Below, piece by piece: positions 1-6,363 of a stretch of DNA of 23,106 nucleotides. The first letter of the stretch is position 1; the number at the start of each line of letters is the position of its first letter. A program made the translations under genes and the position numbers. The notes under the pieces are model-generated. The model was not told the origin of the DNA and made no database searches. It worked only from the letters and a program-made list of their open reading frames with translations. Source of the DNA: JBAVVD01 sp049697115 (GTDB lineage: Bacteria; Acidobacteriota; Aminicenantia; Aminicenantales; UBA4085); the NCBI GenBank assembly GCA_049697115.1, contig JBAVVD010000017.1, positions 1 through 23,106 on the forward strand, read 5' to 3'.

Positions 1-158
1 TCGCTAGTCAGGCGCCGGCGCCGCACTCCTTTGCCCCAAACGACTTGACACCTTGAGGGTGATCGCCAAAAAGCATGAGAGGATGGATGTCGGCGATAGG
101 GAATTTCCCTCGCTTTCGGCCCAGCGAGCCTCTTCCTTACATCTTCGACCCCAGGCGC
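1..158. other. GC-rich, hairpin-rich window edge, no supported gene
   Basis: No complete gene is visible. A perfect 12-bp palindrome, GGCGCCGGCGCC, lies at 11-22. Around 93-128 several hairpins compete: GGGAA/TTCCC (99-103 with 105-109) is flanked by GCGA (93-96) and TCGC (110-113), while CTCGCT (109-114) can instead pair with AGCGAG (123-128). TCGCC at 63-67 can also pair with GGCGA at 92-96. On the minus strand an open frame ends at a TGA at 8-10, but it has no plausible start with a ribosome binding site. It may be part of a dispersed palindromic repeat or the tail of a gene; I cannot decide which. Confidence 0.4.
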
Positions 159-515
159 CTAAGCTACCTTTCCACTTTTTTTCGTCATCAGATCAAGCGC
201 GATGAAGAGTATCCCAACCAGTACCACCGGGAAAGTCAACAATAAAAAGGTTGAAAGAGATCCATATGTCCGGAAATACAATGTGAATGCGATACTGAAC
301 AGGATGAATAGGAATCCTCCAACGAGAGTTTTTTTCCAAAAGATGAACAATATGAGCAAGAGGATAATTGATGGGATCGAATGCATGAAAAAGCCACCCA
401 ATTTTTTCATGAACGGGGCGTTCTCGGAGAATACATCCAGTCCAAAGAGCAACAGAAATACGATAAAAACGATGGCAAGCACTCTTGGAATCCAAATGAG
501 TTTATACGTTTTCAT
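159..515 (-). CDS. Small four-helix integral membrane protein, unknown function
   Basis: A 118-residue, very hydrophobic protein with four predicted membrane helices at about residues 8-25, 45-60, 64-81 and 88-109, and a short Lys-rich C-terminal tail. The N-terminus (KLIWIPRVLAI, then FGLDVF) resembles short uncharacterised bacterial membrane proteins of the DUF7670 type; that match is from memory and tentative. The start is well set: a strong Shine-Dalgarno AAGGAGGGG lies just upstream of the ATG at 513-515. The gene stands alone, transcribed leftward, with tRNA-Lys upstream on the same strand. No catalytic motif is visible, so no function is proposed. Confidence 0.7.
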   Translation of the reverse strand: MKTYKLIWIPRVLAIVFIVFLLLFGLDVFSENAPFMKKLGGFFMHSIPSIILLLILFIFWKKTLVGGFLFILFSIAFTLYFRTYGSLSTFLLLTFPVVLVGILFIALDLMTKKSGKVA

Positions 516-633
516 TTTTTTCCCCTCCTTTTTTATAGGCTAGAGTAACGTCCAAACTGTAATAAGTGAATTAAGATTATCAAAGAATTGAGGAAGCGTC
601 AATTAGACCGCCGCCCTCTGTCTCCCCCCTCCT

Positions 634-665
634 TTGAAGTGGTCTAATTGTCAAGACCACTTCAA
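634..665. repeat. Perfect 12-bp inverted repeat with 8-nt loop
   Basis: TTGAAGTGGTCT (634-645) is the exact reverse complement of AGACCACTTCAA (654-665). In addition ATTAGACC at 602-609 is complementary to GGTCTAAT at 641-648, so two alternative stems exist. There is no U-run, so it is not an intrinsic terminator. It could be a remnant of an insertion-sequence end or a regulatory hairpin. Confidence 0.6.
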
Positions 666-802
666 TCCTTCATACACTATGGAAGAGGATTTTGTGTTTA
701 CCATTCTCTCCCGACTCATTGAAATAGACCTCATTCTTATTTCCGTGTGGACAAATTGTGGACAAAATCGCTAAAAATGGCTCAGTCTAAGTGAATCAGG
801 CT

Positions 803-828
803 AAAAACAAAAATCAGGGAAACTGATT
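803..828 (-). terminator. Intrinsic terminator downstream of tRNA-Lys
   Basis: Read on the minus strand, AATCAG (828-823), a 5-nt loop and CTGATT (817-812) form a 6-bp stem followed directly by a U-rich tract (TTTGTTTTT, to 803). It lies about 24 bases beyond the tRNA 3' end, in the right orientation to end its transcript. Confidence 0.6.
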
Positions 829-851
829 GATAAATATGGGGAAAAGGGAAC

Positions 852-924
852 TGACCCGTGTAGGGCTCGAACCTACAACCTGCGGATTAAGAGTCCGCTG
901 CTCTACCAGTTGAGCTAACGGGCC
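852..924 (-). tRNA. tRNA-Lys (anticodon CTT)
   Basis: On the minus strand the sequence folds as a standard 73-nt tRNA. The acceptor stem is GGCCCGT with ACGGGTC (one G-U pair), the D arm has GCTCAACTGGTAGAGC, the anticodon stem is GCGGA/TCCGC with loop CTCTTAA, and the T arm has GGTTCGAGCC. The anticodon CTT reads the lysine codon AAG. The discriminator is A, and CCA is not encoded, so it must be added after transcription. A hairpin-plus-U terminator follows at 803-828. Confidence 0.95.
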
Positions 925-1040
925 ATGAAAATCTCAAATAGTTTAGATGAGTAAGGTTCTAAAGTCAAACGCCGAAATCTCTTCCCATTGGTCGCTTGCG
1001 TTTAAAAATACAGTGGATTTTCTGAGCTAAAAGGATATCT

Positions 1041-1154
1041 ATGGGCACTACAGAAATCCGTCCGAAGACGTCAAATTTATTGATCAAAATCCAGATCTTC
1101 AGAAAATCTCGTATTGAAGTGAATCATATGGATGGCGGTATCGCCCATAAATGA
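1041..1154 (+). CDS. Possible 37-residue small protein
   Basis: A 37-codon frame begins with ATG at 1041, preceded by AAGG at a reasonable distance (AAGGATATCT-ATG), and ends with TGA at 1152-1154. The product is basic, with KTSNLLIKIQIFRKSRIEVN in the middle, and has no recognisable domain or membrane segment. It lies between tRNA-Lys and the antitoxin gene, convergent with the latter and ending 13 bases before the antitoxin stop codon. It could be a true micro-gene, a degraded fragment of a mobile-element gene, or chance. Only the ribosome binding site argues for it. Confidence 0.2.
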   Translation: MGTTEIRPKTSNLLIKIQIFRKSRIEVNHMDGGIAHK

Positions 1155-1167
1155 TTGATAAATAAAC

Positions 1168-1773
1168 TCACGAGATTAACTTTTCCAAATGATCCCGCAC
1201 CAGCTTTCTTCTCCTGACTGACCTGATGAACGAGATCATGTGACGCGCTTCCTTGATTTTAAAAGTCTTGGGAAGCTCCAATTCAGGTAGCGAGTGAAAG
1301 AGTCTGGATTTTGCGGGACTCAGATAAAGAAAGTCAATCAATGCTTTTTCCGGAGTCGCTATTTTGATACCGGCATTATCCCTGGCTTCATAGCCAAAGA
1401 AGAACGAAGGATGGACATGATGCACAGAAATGATCCCCAACGGAGTTTCATATCTTTTCGTTCTGGCAATCGATACAGCATAGGTAATGACCGGTATCTG
1501 AGAAATTAGTCCGTGATAATAGAGCGCGCTCTGTAAAGAAACGTAGCTTGGAAAAGGATCTGTCAGGTGCTGCGGCAAAGCCATAAGCTCAACTCTGTCT
1601 CTGAATGCCCAGATTCCTCGCTTCAGGTGTATAAGATGCCCAAATTCAGCAAGACGAGAAAGAAGCTGGCTTGCATGAGCCTGACTAATATTCATCCAGG
1701 CGGATGCATCCCCAGTCTGAAAAACTGCTCCCTCCATGTCCCGCAACCTGGCGTAGACTTCCACAAGCCTCAT
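1168..1773 (-). CDS. AbiEi-family type IV antitoxin / winged-helix regulator
   Basis: A 201-residue protein matching AbiEi-type antitoxins. The N-terminal winged helix (about residues 20-58) includes WMNISQAHASQLLSRL and the wing KRGIWAF. It is followed by the conserved core with PSYVSLQSALYYHGLI (76-90), the segment RYETPLGIISVHHV and then TPEKALIDFLYL. The basic C-terminus ends in RRRKLVRDHLEKL. In the AbiE family this protein neutralises the nucleotidyltransferase toxin and represses the shared promoter by binding inverted repeats. Here it is the second gene: its ATG overlaps the toxin stop codon (ATGA, 1770-1773), so its translation probably depends on that of the toxin. That order is the reverse of the usual antitoxin-first layout. 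The family call is firm; the autoregulation is inferred. Confidence 0.85.
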   Translation of the reverse strand: MRLVEVYARLRDMEGAVFQTGDASAWMNISQAHASQLLSRLAEFGHLIHLKRGIWAFRDRVELMALPQHLTDPFPSYVSLQSALYYHGLISQIPVITYAVSIARTKRYETPLGIISVHHVHPSFFFGYEARDNAGIKIATPEKALIDFLYLSPAKSRLFHSLPELELPKTFKIKEARHMISFIRSVRRRKLVRDHLEKLIS

Positions 1774-2537
1774 CGCATAGTCCTTTCAAGAGCTTCGACA
1801 ACTTTCAATCTTATATCGTCCCACCCATCTGCAGAATTGTACTGCTTCTGAATATCCAGCTCCAGGTACGAGAGTACTTGACTCTTAAAGGCTGCAAAAC
1901 TCGTGGAGAGGATGTTTTCTCTTGCCTGGTTCAGGTCTACAGTGTGTCTTTTAAGGTTGGGTATTTTTTCCAATTGTGATGTCAAAAGAAGATAGACATC
2001 AAAAATATCCCTCGCTTGCGTCTCACTCCTGGAGATGATGGCATCAATTTTCTGCTTAAAGGCTGATTCTGCTGAGTAATGAGTGACCAGGAGGAGAGGC
2101 ATTTCATACATTCGCACGATCTCAGACGCAATGAATTCAGATCTCACTGTATTGCCAAAACGTCTCCGGTGGGAAAACTCGATTTTTATCGGCAGAGTTT
2201 GTTTTACGAGAGGACAGGCCAATCCCAGTTTCCATCTTTGAGTGGTCTCTGTTTGTTTATGGCTGGTGACATGTTCAATCTGGATATTTCTGGTTTGAAG
2301 AATGTCTTGGAACGGCTTTGAGTGGAGGAGATCATCGACCTTTTTCCTGAGTGCTTCAACTCTGACAGCCTGGAGGTCAAAATCGATATCATCAGAATAG
2401 CGGGGGCTCTTGAAGAAGAATCTCATATTGGCTCCGCCTTTGAGCGCATAGCACTTCTTATCCAGTTTTCGACTCAGCTGGTTTAGGAATAAAAGGTGGA
2501 AAAGTTCAACGCATTGTCTGGCCGTATAAGTCCTCAT
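1770..2537 (-). CDS. AbiEii-family nucleotidyltransferase toxin
   Basis: A 255-residue protein with all the landmarks of the AbiEii/AbiGii nucleotidyltransferase toxins. These are the GG motif in ALKGGANMRF (31-40), the metal-binding DxD in YSDDIDFDL (D50 and D52), a conserved lysine in KQKIDAII (161-168) and the late motif RDIFDVYLLL (176-185). Known AbiEii enzymes transfer a nucleotide to an RNA substrate and arrest growth, which can abort phage infection. The gene is first in a two-gene unit and overlaps its antitoxin by 4 bases. The ATG at 2535-2537 has no clear Shine-Dalgarno, and the predicted transcription start is only about 12 bases upstream, so the message would be nearly leaderless. 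All motif residues are intact, so it is probably active. Confidence 0.87.
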   Translation of the reverse strand: MRTYTARQCVELFHLLFLNQLSRKLDKKCYALKGGANMRFFFKSPRYSDDIDFDLQAVRVEALRKKVDDLLHSKPFQDILQTRNIQIEHVTSHKQTETTQRWKLGLACPLVKQTLPIKIEFSHRRRFGNTVRSEFIASEIVRMYEMPLLLVTHYSAESAFKQKIDAIISRSETQARDIFDVYLLLTSQLEKIPNLKRHTVDLNQARENILSTSFAAFKSQVLSYLELDIQKQYNSADGWDDIRLKVVEALERTMR

Positions 2538-2554
2538 GACAGTTTGTAAATTAG

Positions 2555-2583
2555 ATAATACCTTTAATTGACATATATGTCAA
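2555..2583 (-). promoter_or_regulatory. Near-consensus sigma70-type promoter of the toxin-antitoxin pair
   Basis: On the minus strand there is a perfect TTGACA -35 (2583-2578), a 17-bp spacer and a TATTAT -10 (2560-2555). Transcription would begin around 2548-2549, about 12 bases before the toxin ATG. Confidence 0.75.
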
Positions 2584-2584
2584 T
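2567..2584. promoter_or_regulatory. 18-bp perfect palindrome, candidate AbiEi operator
   Basis: ATTGACATATATGTCAAT is a perfect palindrome that contains the -35 box and most of the spacer of the toxin-antitoxin promoter. A dimeric repressor bound here would block RNA polymerase. AbiE systems are known to be autorepressed through inverted repeats, so the antitoxin is the natural candidate; no binding is shown by the sequence itself. Confidence 0.65.
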
Positions 2585-2811
2585 AACAGGTTTTATATAA
2601 ATTTCTATATTTTTGATTTTTGAGACATATTTTCTGCAATTAGCTAAAAGGTGTGAATAATTTGTAAATATTCATGGGGAACTCTAAGGAATTTTGCGGA
2701 ACTTATAGGAATAAAAAAGAATCCATGAATTATTGATAATTCAAATACATAAACCTCCCTGATTTTTCACTCGTTCTTTATTAAATATTTCTAATTCAAA
2801 ATCTTGAGCAA
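2585..2811. other. AT-rich intergenic region upstream of rmuC
   Basis: Together with the promoters on either side this makes a 324-base gap (2538-2861). It holds two imperfect 15-bp direct repeats 20 bp apart (GGAACTCTAAGGAAT at 2678-2692 and GGAACTTATAGGAAT at 2698-2712) and a short inverted repeat, TGAATTAT/ATAATTCA (2726-2733/2736-2743). I see no gene. Confidence 0.4.
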
Positions 2812-2840
2812 TTGCACTCCCCCGGCGTTTTCTTTATAAT
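2812..2840 (+). promoter_or_regulatory. Sigma70-type promoter of rmuC
   Basis: A -35 TTGCAC (2812-2817), a 17-bp spacer and a perfect TATAAT -10 (2835-2840) lie 22 bases before the rmuC start codon. Transcription would start near 2847, giving a leader of about 15 bases that contains AAGGGTAG as a weak ribosome binding site. Confidence 0.75.
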
Positions 2841-2861
2841 GTACAAACAGTAAGGGTAGCA

Positions 2862-3941
2862 ATGAGCCTCAACATTTTTTTAATTCTCTTTCTGACAGCT
2901 CTCCTTGTGCTCTTCGTCTTCTCGGCTGTCTTCTTTTTTCTGGCCATGAGGAAAACCACCGCCCGAATCGACACTCTCAAAAACTCCCAGACAGAGAACC
3001 AGGCCCTTTCCTTAATGCAGCAGCAGATCGGCCAGCTCACGCAGAATCTCACCCAGCAGCTCCAGAATATGAACTCCCAGTTCCAGAAGACCACCGGAAA
3101 CATCGGCGAGACTCTGGGCGATGTCAAAAAAGACCTAGGAAAGATGGAAGTCGTCACGCGCGAAGTGCTCGAAAAGGCCAAGAACATCTCAAGCCTGGAA
3201 GACCTGCTCCGGGCGCCCAAATTCCGCGGCGGCCTGGGCGAGCTCTTCCTGGGAGACCTTCTCGCCCAAATTCTCCCCCCCGCCCACTACAACATCCAGC
3301 ACAAATTCAAAAGCGGGGAAAAGGTCGATGCCGTGGTCAAGATCGGGAGCAATCTTGTCCCGATCGATTCCAAATTTCCCCTTGAAAATTTCAAGAAATG
3401 GATCGAACCCGGAGAGGGAAAGGAAAAAGAGGCCTTCAGGAAAAAATTCTACCAGGATGTCAAAAAGCACATCGACGACATCGCCTCCAAATACATCCTC
3501 CCCGACGAGGGAACCTATGACTTTGCCCTGATGTACATTCCGGCTGAGAATATCTACTACGAGACCATTCTCAAGGACGAAGCCCTCGGGGAAGAGCGCA
3601 GCCTCCTGTCCTATGCCCTTCAGAAAAGAGTCATTCCCGTATCCCCGAACTCCTTTTTTGCCTACCTTCAGGTCATTGTCCTCGGCCTCAAGGGATTGCA
3701 GATTGAGAAGTCCGCCCAATATATCTTCCAGACACTGTCCCGTCTCGGCGGCGATCTCGCCCGGTTCCGAAACGATTTTCAGGTGCTCGGGACGCACCTG
3801 ACCAACGCCAAGAGCAAGTTTGACGACTCCGAGAAACGCCTGGAGAGGTTTTCCGACAGGCTTGAACTCATGGGCAACATGCCTGCCGAGCTCGCTGAAG
3901 ACGCATCCACAGAGAGAGATTCAGAGAAGGATTCGTCCTAG
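2862..3941 (+). CDS. rmuC: RmuC-family DNA recombination protein
   Basis: A 359-residue RmuC homologue. It opens with one membrane anchor (residues 5-28), then a coiled coil rich in Gln, Asn and Lys (about 30-110), then the conserved nuclease-like domain (about 112-320). That domain shows the family landmarks: LRAPKFRGGLGELFL (116-130), GEKVDAVVKIG (152-162) and PIDSKFPLE (167-175). D156 and the DSK at 169-171 fit a PD-(D/E)xK-type active site. RmuC is known in E. coli as limiting recombination between inverted repeats; its exact substrate is not settled. The length is at the short end for the family, mainly in the coiled coil. The gene has its own promoter and converges on the potassium-channel gene, with only four bases between the two stop codons. 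Confidence 0.92.
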   Translation: MSLNIFLILFLTALLVLFVFSAVFFFLAMRKTTARIDTLKNSQTENQALSLMQQQIGQLTQNLTQQLQNMNSQFQKTTGNIGETLGDVKKDLGKMEVVTREVLEKAKNISSLEDLLRAPKFRGGLGELFLGDLLAQILPPAHYNIQHKFKSGEKVDAVVKIGSNLVPIDSKFPLENFKKWIEPGEGKEKEAFRKKFYQDVKKHIDDIASKYILPDEGTYDFALMYIPAENIYYETILKDEALGEERSLLSYALQKRVIPVSPNSFFAYLQVIVLGLKGLQIEKSAQYIFQTLSRLGGDLARFRNDFQVLGTHLTNAKSKFDDSEKRLERFSDRLELMGNMPAELAEDASTERDSEKDSS

Positions 3942-3945
3942 TTGC

Positions 3946-4980
3946 CTAAGGAGATTCTTCCCAGCCTTCGCCAGCCACTTTCTCAATTTCTCCGACCATA
4001 TCCGGACTGGCAATGAGAATAAGGACATCATTTTCCTGGAGTGCTGATTCCTTCGGCGGATTAAACCTGTAGTCTTTTGTGCCCGCCCGCCTGACGGCCA
4101 CAAGGAGAGCCCCTGTCTTCTCTTCGATCTTTGATTCCTCTATTGTTTTCCCCACAAGAGGAGATCCCTTCCCGACAGAAACCTCTTCAAAGCGGAGGAC
4201 CTGTTCCCTCTCCCGAAGCATCATATCCAGAAATGTCACAACGGCCGGCCGCACCATTTCCGAGACCATACGCATGCCTCCGATAAAGGTGGGTGAGATG
4301 ACACTGTCGGCGCCCGCTTTGATTATTTTCCTATGCGAATTTACATCAATGCCTTTGGCAATGATTCTTATCCGGGGATTGAGGCTGCGGGCCGTGACCG
4401 TCACAAACAGATTGGCCTCGTCCGCCGGCAGAGAAATCAGTATCCCCCGGGCCCGCTCGATTCCCGCCTGGAGCAAAACCTGGTCATCCGAAGGATCGCC
4501 GAGCACAGAGAGAATGTTGCCTGGAGCGGTAAGCTTTTCCATCTTTTCTCTGGAGTTTTCTATCACGACGAACTTCTTCTTGGTCTGACTGAGTTCCTGG
4601 ATGATCGTCTGGGCGGTCTCATCGCTGCCGCAGACAATGTAATGATCTTTAAGCCTGGATATTTCTTTTTCCATCTTCCTTCTCCCCAGGATATTTTTGA
4701 GCTCCCCTTCCACGACAAAAGCGGTGATCGAGGAGACCGCGAAGGCAATCGTCCCCAAACAGACGAGGATGAACACCGCGGCAAATGTCCGGGCGGCCGG
4801 ATTGGCGCTGAGGTCATGAACTTCTCCATAGCCGATGGTGGCGATGGTGATGGCCGTCATGTAGAGGCCGTCGAAAAACGACCATTCCGGACCGCCGAAG
4901 AATTTAAAGCCGAGAATTCCAATAATAAAAACAAGGAGGAACATAGATATGGAAAAGACCAGCCTTCTTCTGGAATTCAT
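3946..4980 (-). CDS. MthK-like potassium channel with RCK (TrkA-N/TrkA-C) domains
   Basis: A 344-residue two-helix potassium channel subunit: TM1 about 7-25, pore helix and selectivity filter TIGYGE (48-53), TM2 about 66-90. The cytoplasmic RCK-N domain (about 112-230) and RCK-C domain (about 255-335) follow. The filter predicts K+ selectivity; four subunits would form the pore and an octameric gating ring. The usual GxGxxG nucleotide loop is absent: the corresponding stretch reads VCGSDETAQTI, as in MthK, which is gated by Ca2+ rather than by NAD(H). The acidic Ca2+ ligands of MthK are not obviously conserved, so the gating ligand is unknown. ATG at 4978-4980 is the only start after an in-frame stop. 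The Shine-Dalgarno is weak, and a second Met occurs at residue 13. Confidence 0.88.
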   Translation of the reverse strand: MNSRRRLVFSISMFLLVFIIGILGFKFFGGPEWSFFDGLYMTAITIATIGYGEVHDLSANPAARTFAAVFILVCLGTIAFAVSSITAFVVEGELKNILGRRKMEKEISRLKDHYIVCGSDETAQTIIQELSQTKKKFVVIENSREKMEKLTAPGNILSVLGDPSDDQVLLQAGIERARGILISLPADEANLFVTVTARSLNPRIRIIAKGIDVNSHRKIIKAGADSVISPTFIGGMRMVSEMVRPAVVTFLDMMLREREQVLRFEEVSVGKGSPLVGKTIEESKIEEKTGALLVAVRRAGTKDYRFNPPKESALQENDVLILIASPDMVGEIEKVAGEGWEESP

Positions 4981-5012
4981 GGAATCGACGCCTTTATTCT
5001 CCCTGGATTATG

Positions 5013-5040
5013 TTTATCACAGAGAATTCTTCCTGTCAAA
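5013..5040 (-). promoter_or_regulatory. Promoter of the K+ channel gene, containing a 28-bp element shared with fabF
   Basis: On the minus strand there is a consensus TTGACA -35 (5039-5034), then a 17-bp spacer and TAAACA as a weak -10. The 28 bases at 5013-5040 match 9256-9283 upstream of fabF at 23 of 28 positions by hand alignment. The conserved positions include much of the spacer, not only the -35 and -10 boxes. Confidence 0.55.
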
Positions 5041-5124
5041 GCAACGCTCAATTCCTACGATTCCCGATAGAAAAAGAGGAGGGGTCCCGTCCGTGAATAA
5101 AGGAGAAGATATGCCGAAAATTTT

Positions 5125-5967
5125 TTACTTCTTACGGATTTTGCCTAAAGGCATGATGGCCAGCGGATTTTCCTCTTCAGGCAAATCCAGAACTTTTTTC
5201 AATTCTTCATCTTTAAAAGCGCCAATCATAACCGTGCCTATTCCCAATGCCATCCCCTGCAAATAGATATTTTCCCCTATGAACCCGACTTCCATATAAA
5301 CATATCTTTCCGCTCTCTCGCCATATTTAAACGATGTCCGCTCGTAGACACCCGCCATTACGATCAGGGCCGCTCCCTCATTAATCGAATCCTGTTTGAG
5401 AGCCGCCTCGGCGATTTCTGTTCTTTTATCACCATCCAATATTTTTTTCAGGGAATGATTTTTAGGAATATATTTATAGACTCCATTTGACAGCCCCTGG
5501 ACATTTCCGGCGACCAAATAAAGCTCCATCGGATAGAGTGCTCCTGCCGATGGAGCTGTGCGCAGGCCACCCTGCCATTCGTATTTCGGATTCCACCTGG
5601 AGGGAAGTTTGTCCCTTTTTTCTGTAAAGCCCTGGGCAGCCCAGAGAATCTGAGAAATTTCGGAAATGGATAACGGCTCATCCGCAAAAGTCCGAACCGA
5701 TCTCCTCAGGCTCAATGCTTTCTCAACAGAGGTCTCACTCTCATAACGTGGATCCGGCAACTGTATGATCTCCGCGTCGGCGCTCTGTTTATTTGTTTCG
5801 GGAATCTTCTCTTGGGCGAAACCGTTGAGGACAAGGGCGGCGCTCACCAAAACAAAGATAAAGCATGATAAATGCTTTTTTTCCCTCTTCTCTCTTCCTC
5901 TTTTTCCTCTTTTTCTTTCCGCCTTTTCTTTTTTTTCTCTGTCTCTTCTCTCTTTTTCTCTTGTCAT
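5125..5967 (-). CDS. Exported SagB/ThcOx-type nitroreductase-family flavoprotein
   Basis: A 280-residue FMN-dependent nitroreductase-family protein of the SagB-like type. After an unusually long, extremely charged n-region (residues 1-32, nearly all Lys, Arg and Glu) comes a signal-peptide core, LSCFIFVLVSAALVLNGFA (33-51), with probable cleavage after A51. The catalytic domain begins with the flavin-binding LRRSVRTF (87-94), then TAPSAGALYPMELYLVAG (137-154), and ends with the helix carrying GIGTVMIGAF. Physiological substrate unknown; in SagB relatives the domain oxidises azolines, but no cyclodehydratase gene is nearby. I chose the ATG at 5967. An upstream TTG at 6084 lacks a ribosome binding site, and no other in-frame start exists before the signal sequence. 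The n-region is encoded by a near-pure GA tract (5875-5962). Confidence 0.78.
   Translation of the reverse strand: MTREKERRDREKKEKAERKRGKRGREKREKKHLSCFIFVLVSAALVLNGFAQEKIPETNKQSADAEIIQLPDPRYESETSVEKALSLRRSVRTFADEPLSISEISQILWAAQGFTEKRDKLPSRWNPKYEWQGGLRTAPSAGALYPMELYLVAGNVQGLSNGVYKYIPKNHSLKKILDGDKRTEIAEAALKQDSINEGAALIVMAGVYERTSFKYGERAERYVYMEVGFIGENIYLQGMALGIGTVMIGAFKDEELKKVLDLPEEENPLAIMPLGKIRKK
5875..5962. repeat. Homopyrimidine/homopurine tract (88 nt, two interruptions)
   Basis: The + strand is C and T only except for G at 5921 and 5941. On the coding (minus) strand it encodes the charged N-terminus of the nitroreductase. It looks like an expanded simple-sequence region rather than normal coding sequence. 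Confidence 0.8.
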
Positions 5968-6126
5968 TGATTTTCTTCTTCTTTGGTGATTCCTCTTTTT
6001 TATATCTTCTTCTTTTCCTCTATACTCCTCTCCGGAAAACCGTTTGTAGGAACTTTTTTTTCTCCTCTGCCAAACGGCAATCAACGCCCACAGGAAATCA
6101 TTTTTATTGGCCGGCTAAACTACGTT

Positions 6127-6363
6127 TTACGTTTTTTCTAATATCTCAAGATTGACTCTCTTTTTCAGCTTCATCCCCGCCGCACCGAGAATAACTCTAA
6201 TCGCCTGAGCGTTTCTTCCCTGTTTTCCAATAACCTTGCCCAAATCTTCCGGAGCAACCGATAATTCAATGATTGAGCTCTGTTCTCCGTCTAATTGGGA
6301 AACCTTCACTTTGTCCGGGTTGTCCACTAATGCTTTAGCAATCAACTCGACGAGTTCTTTCAC
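6127..6363 (-). CDS. khpA: KhpA, KH-domain RNA-binding protein
   Basis: A 78-residue single KH domain protein with the diagnostic GKVIGKQGRNAQAIR (GxxG loop; second half of the chain) and the familiar opening MKELVELIAKALVDNPDKV. KhpA proteins bind RNA, often as a partner of KhpB/Jag, and influence cell-wall and cell-division gene expression. The start is GTG at 6361-6363: the strong Shine-Dalgarno AGGAGG then sits five bases upstream. An alternative GTG at 6369 would sit inside it. In many bacteria khpA follows rpsP; here it does not, and sits between fatty-acid genes and a nitroreductase. A tiny 15-codon frame ends in a GTGA overlap with this start. Confidence 0.92.
   Translation of the reverse strand: MKELVELIAKALVDNPDKVKVSQLDGEQSSIIELSVAPEDLGKVIGKQGRNAQAIRVILGAAGMKLKKRVNLEILEKT

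Larger units (their letters stand above)
516..851. other. Intergenic stretch with inverted repeat, direct repeat and tRNA terminator
   Basis: There is no convincing gene here. It holds a perfect 12-bp inverted repeat (634-645/654-665), an 11-bp direct repeat of TGTGGACAAA(T/A) at 746-756 and 757-767, and the terminator of the tRNA-Lys gene (803-828). A 31-codon open frame starts at 679 but has no ribosome binding site. Confidence 0.5.

Noticed and set aside
193..543. Open frames opposite the first membrane-protein gene
   Set aside because: Shadows of a gene with a strong ribosome binding site; no own binding sites or recognisable products.
679..774. Thirty-one-codon frame starting MEEDFVF
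   Set aside because: No ribosome binding site, no family resemblance, and it overlaps a direct repeat; probably chance.
5968..6084. Longer nitroreductase from a TTG at 6084
   Set aside because: No ribosome binding site, and the added residues are just more of the charged low-complexity stretch; the ATG at 5967 is simpler.
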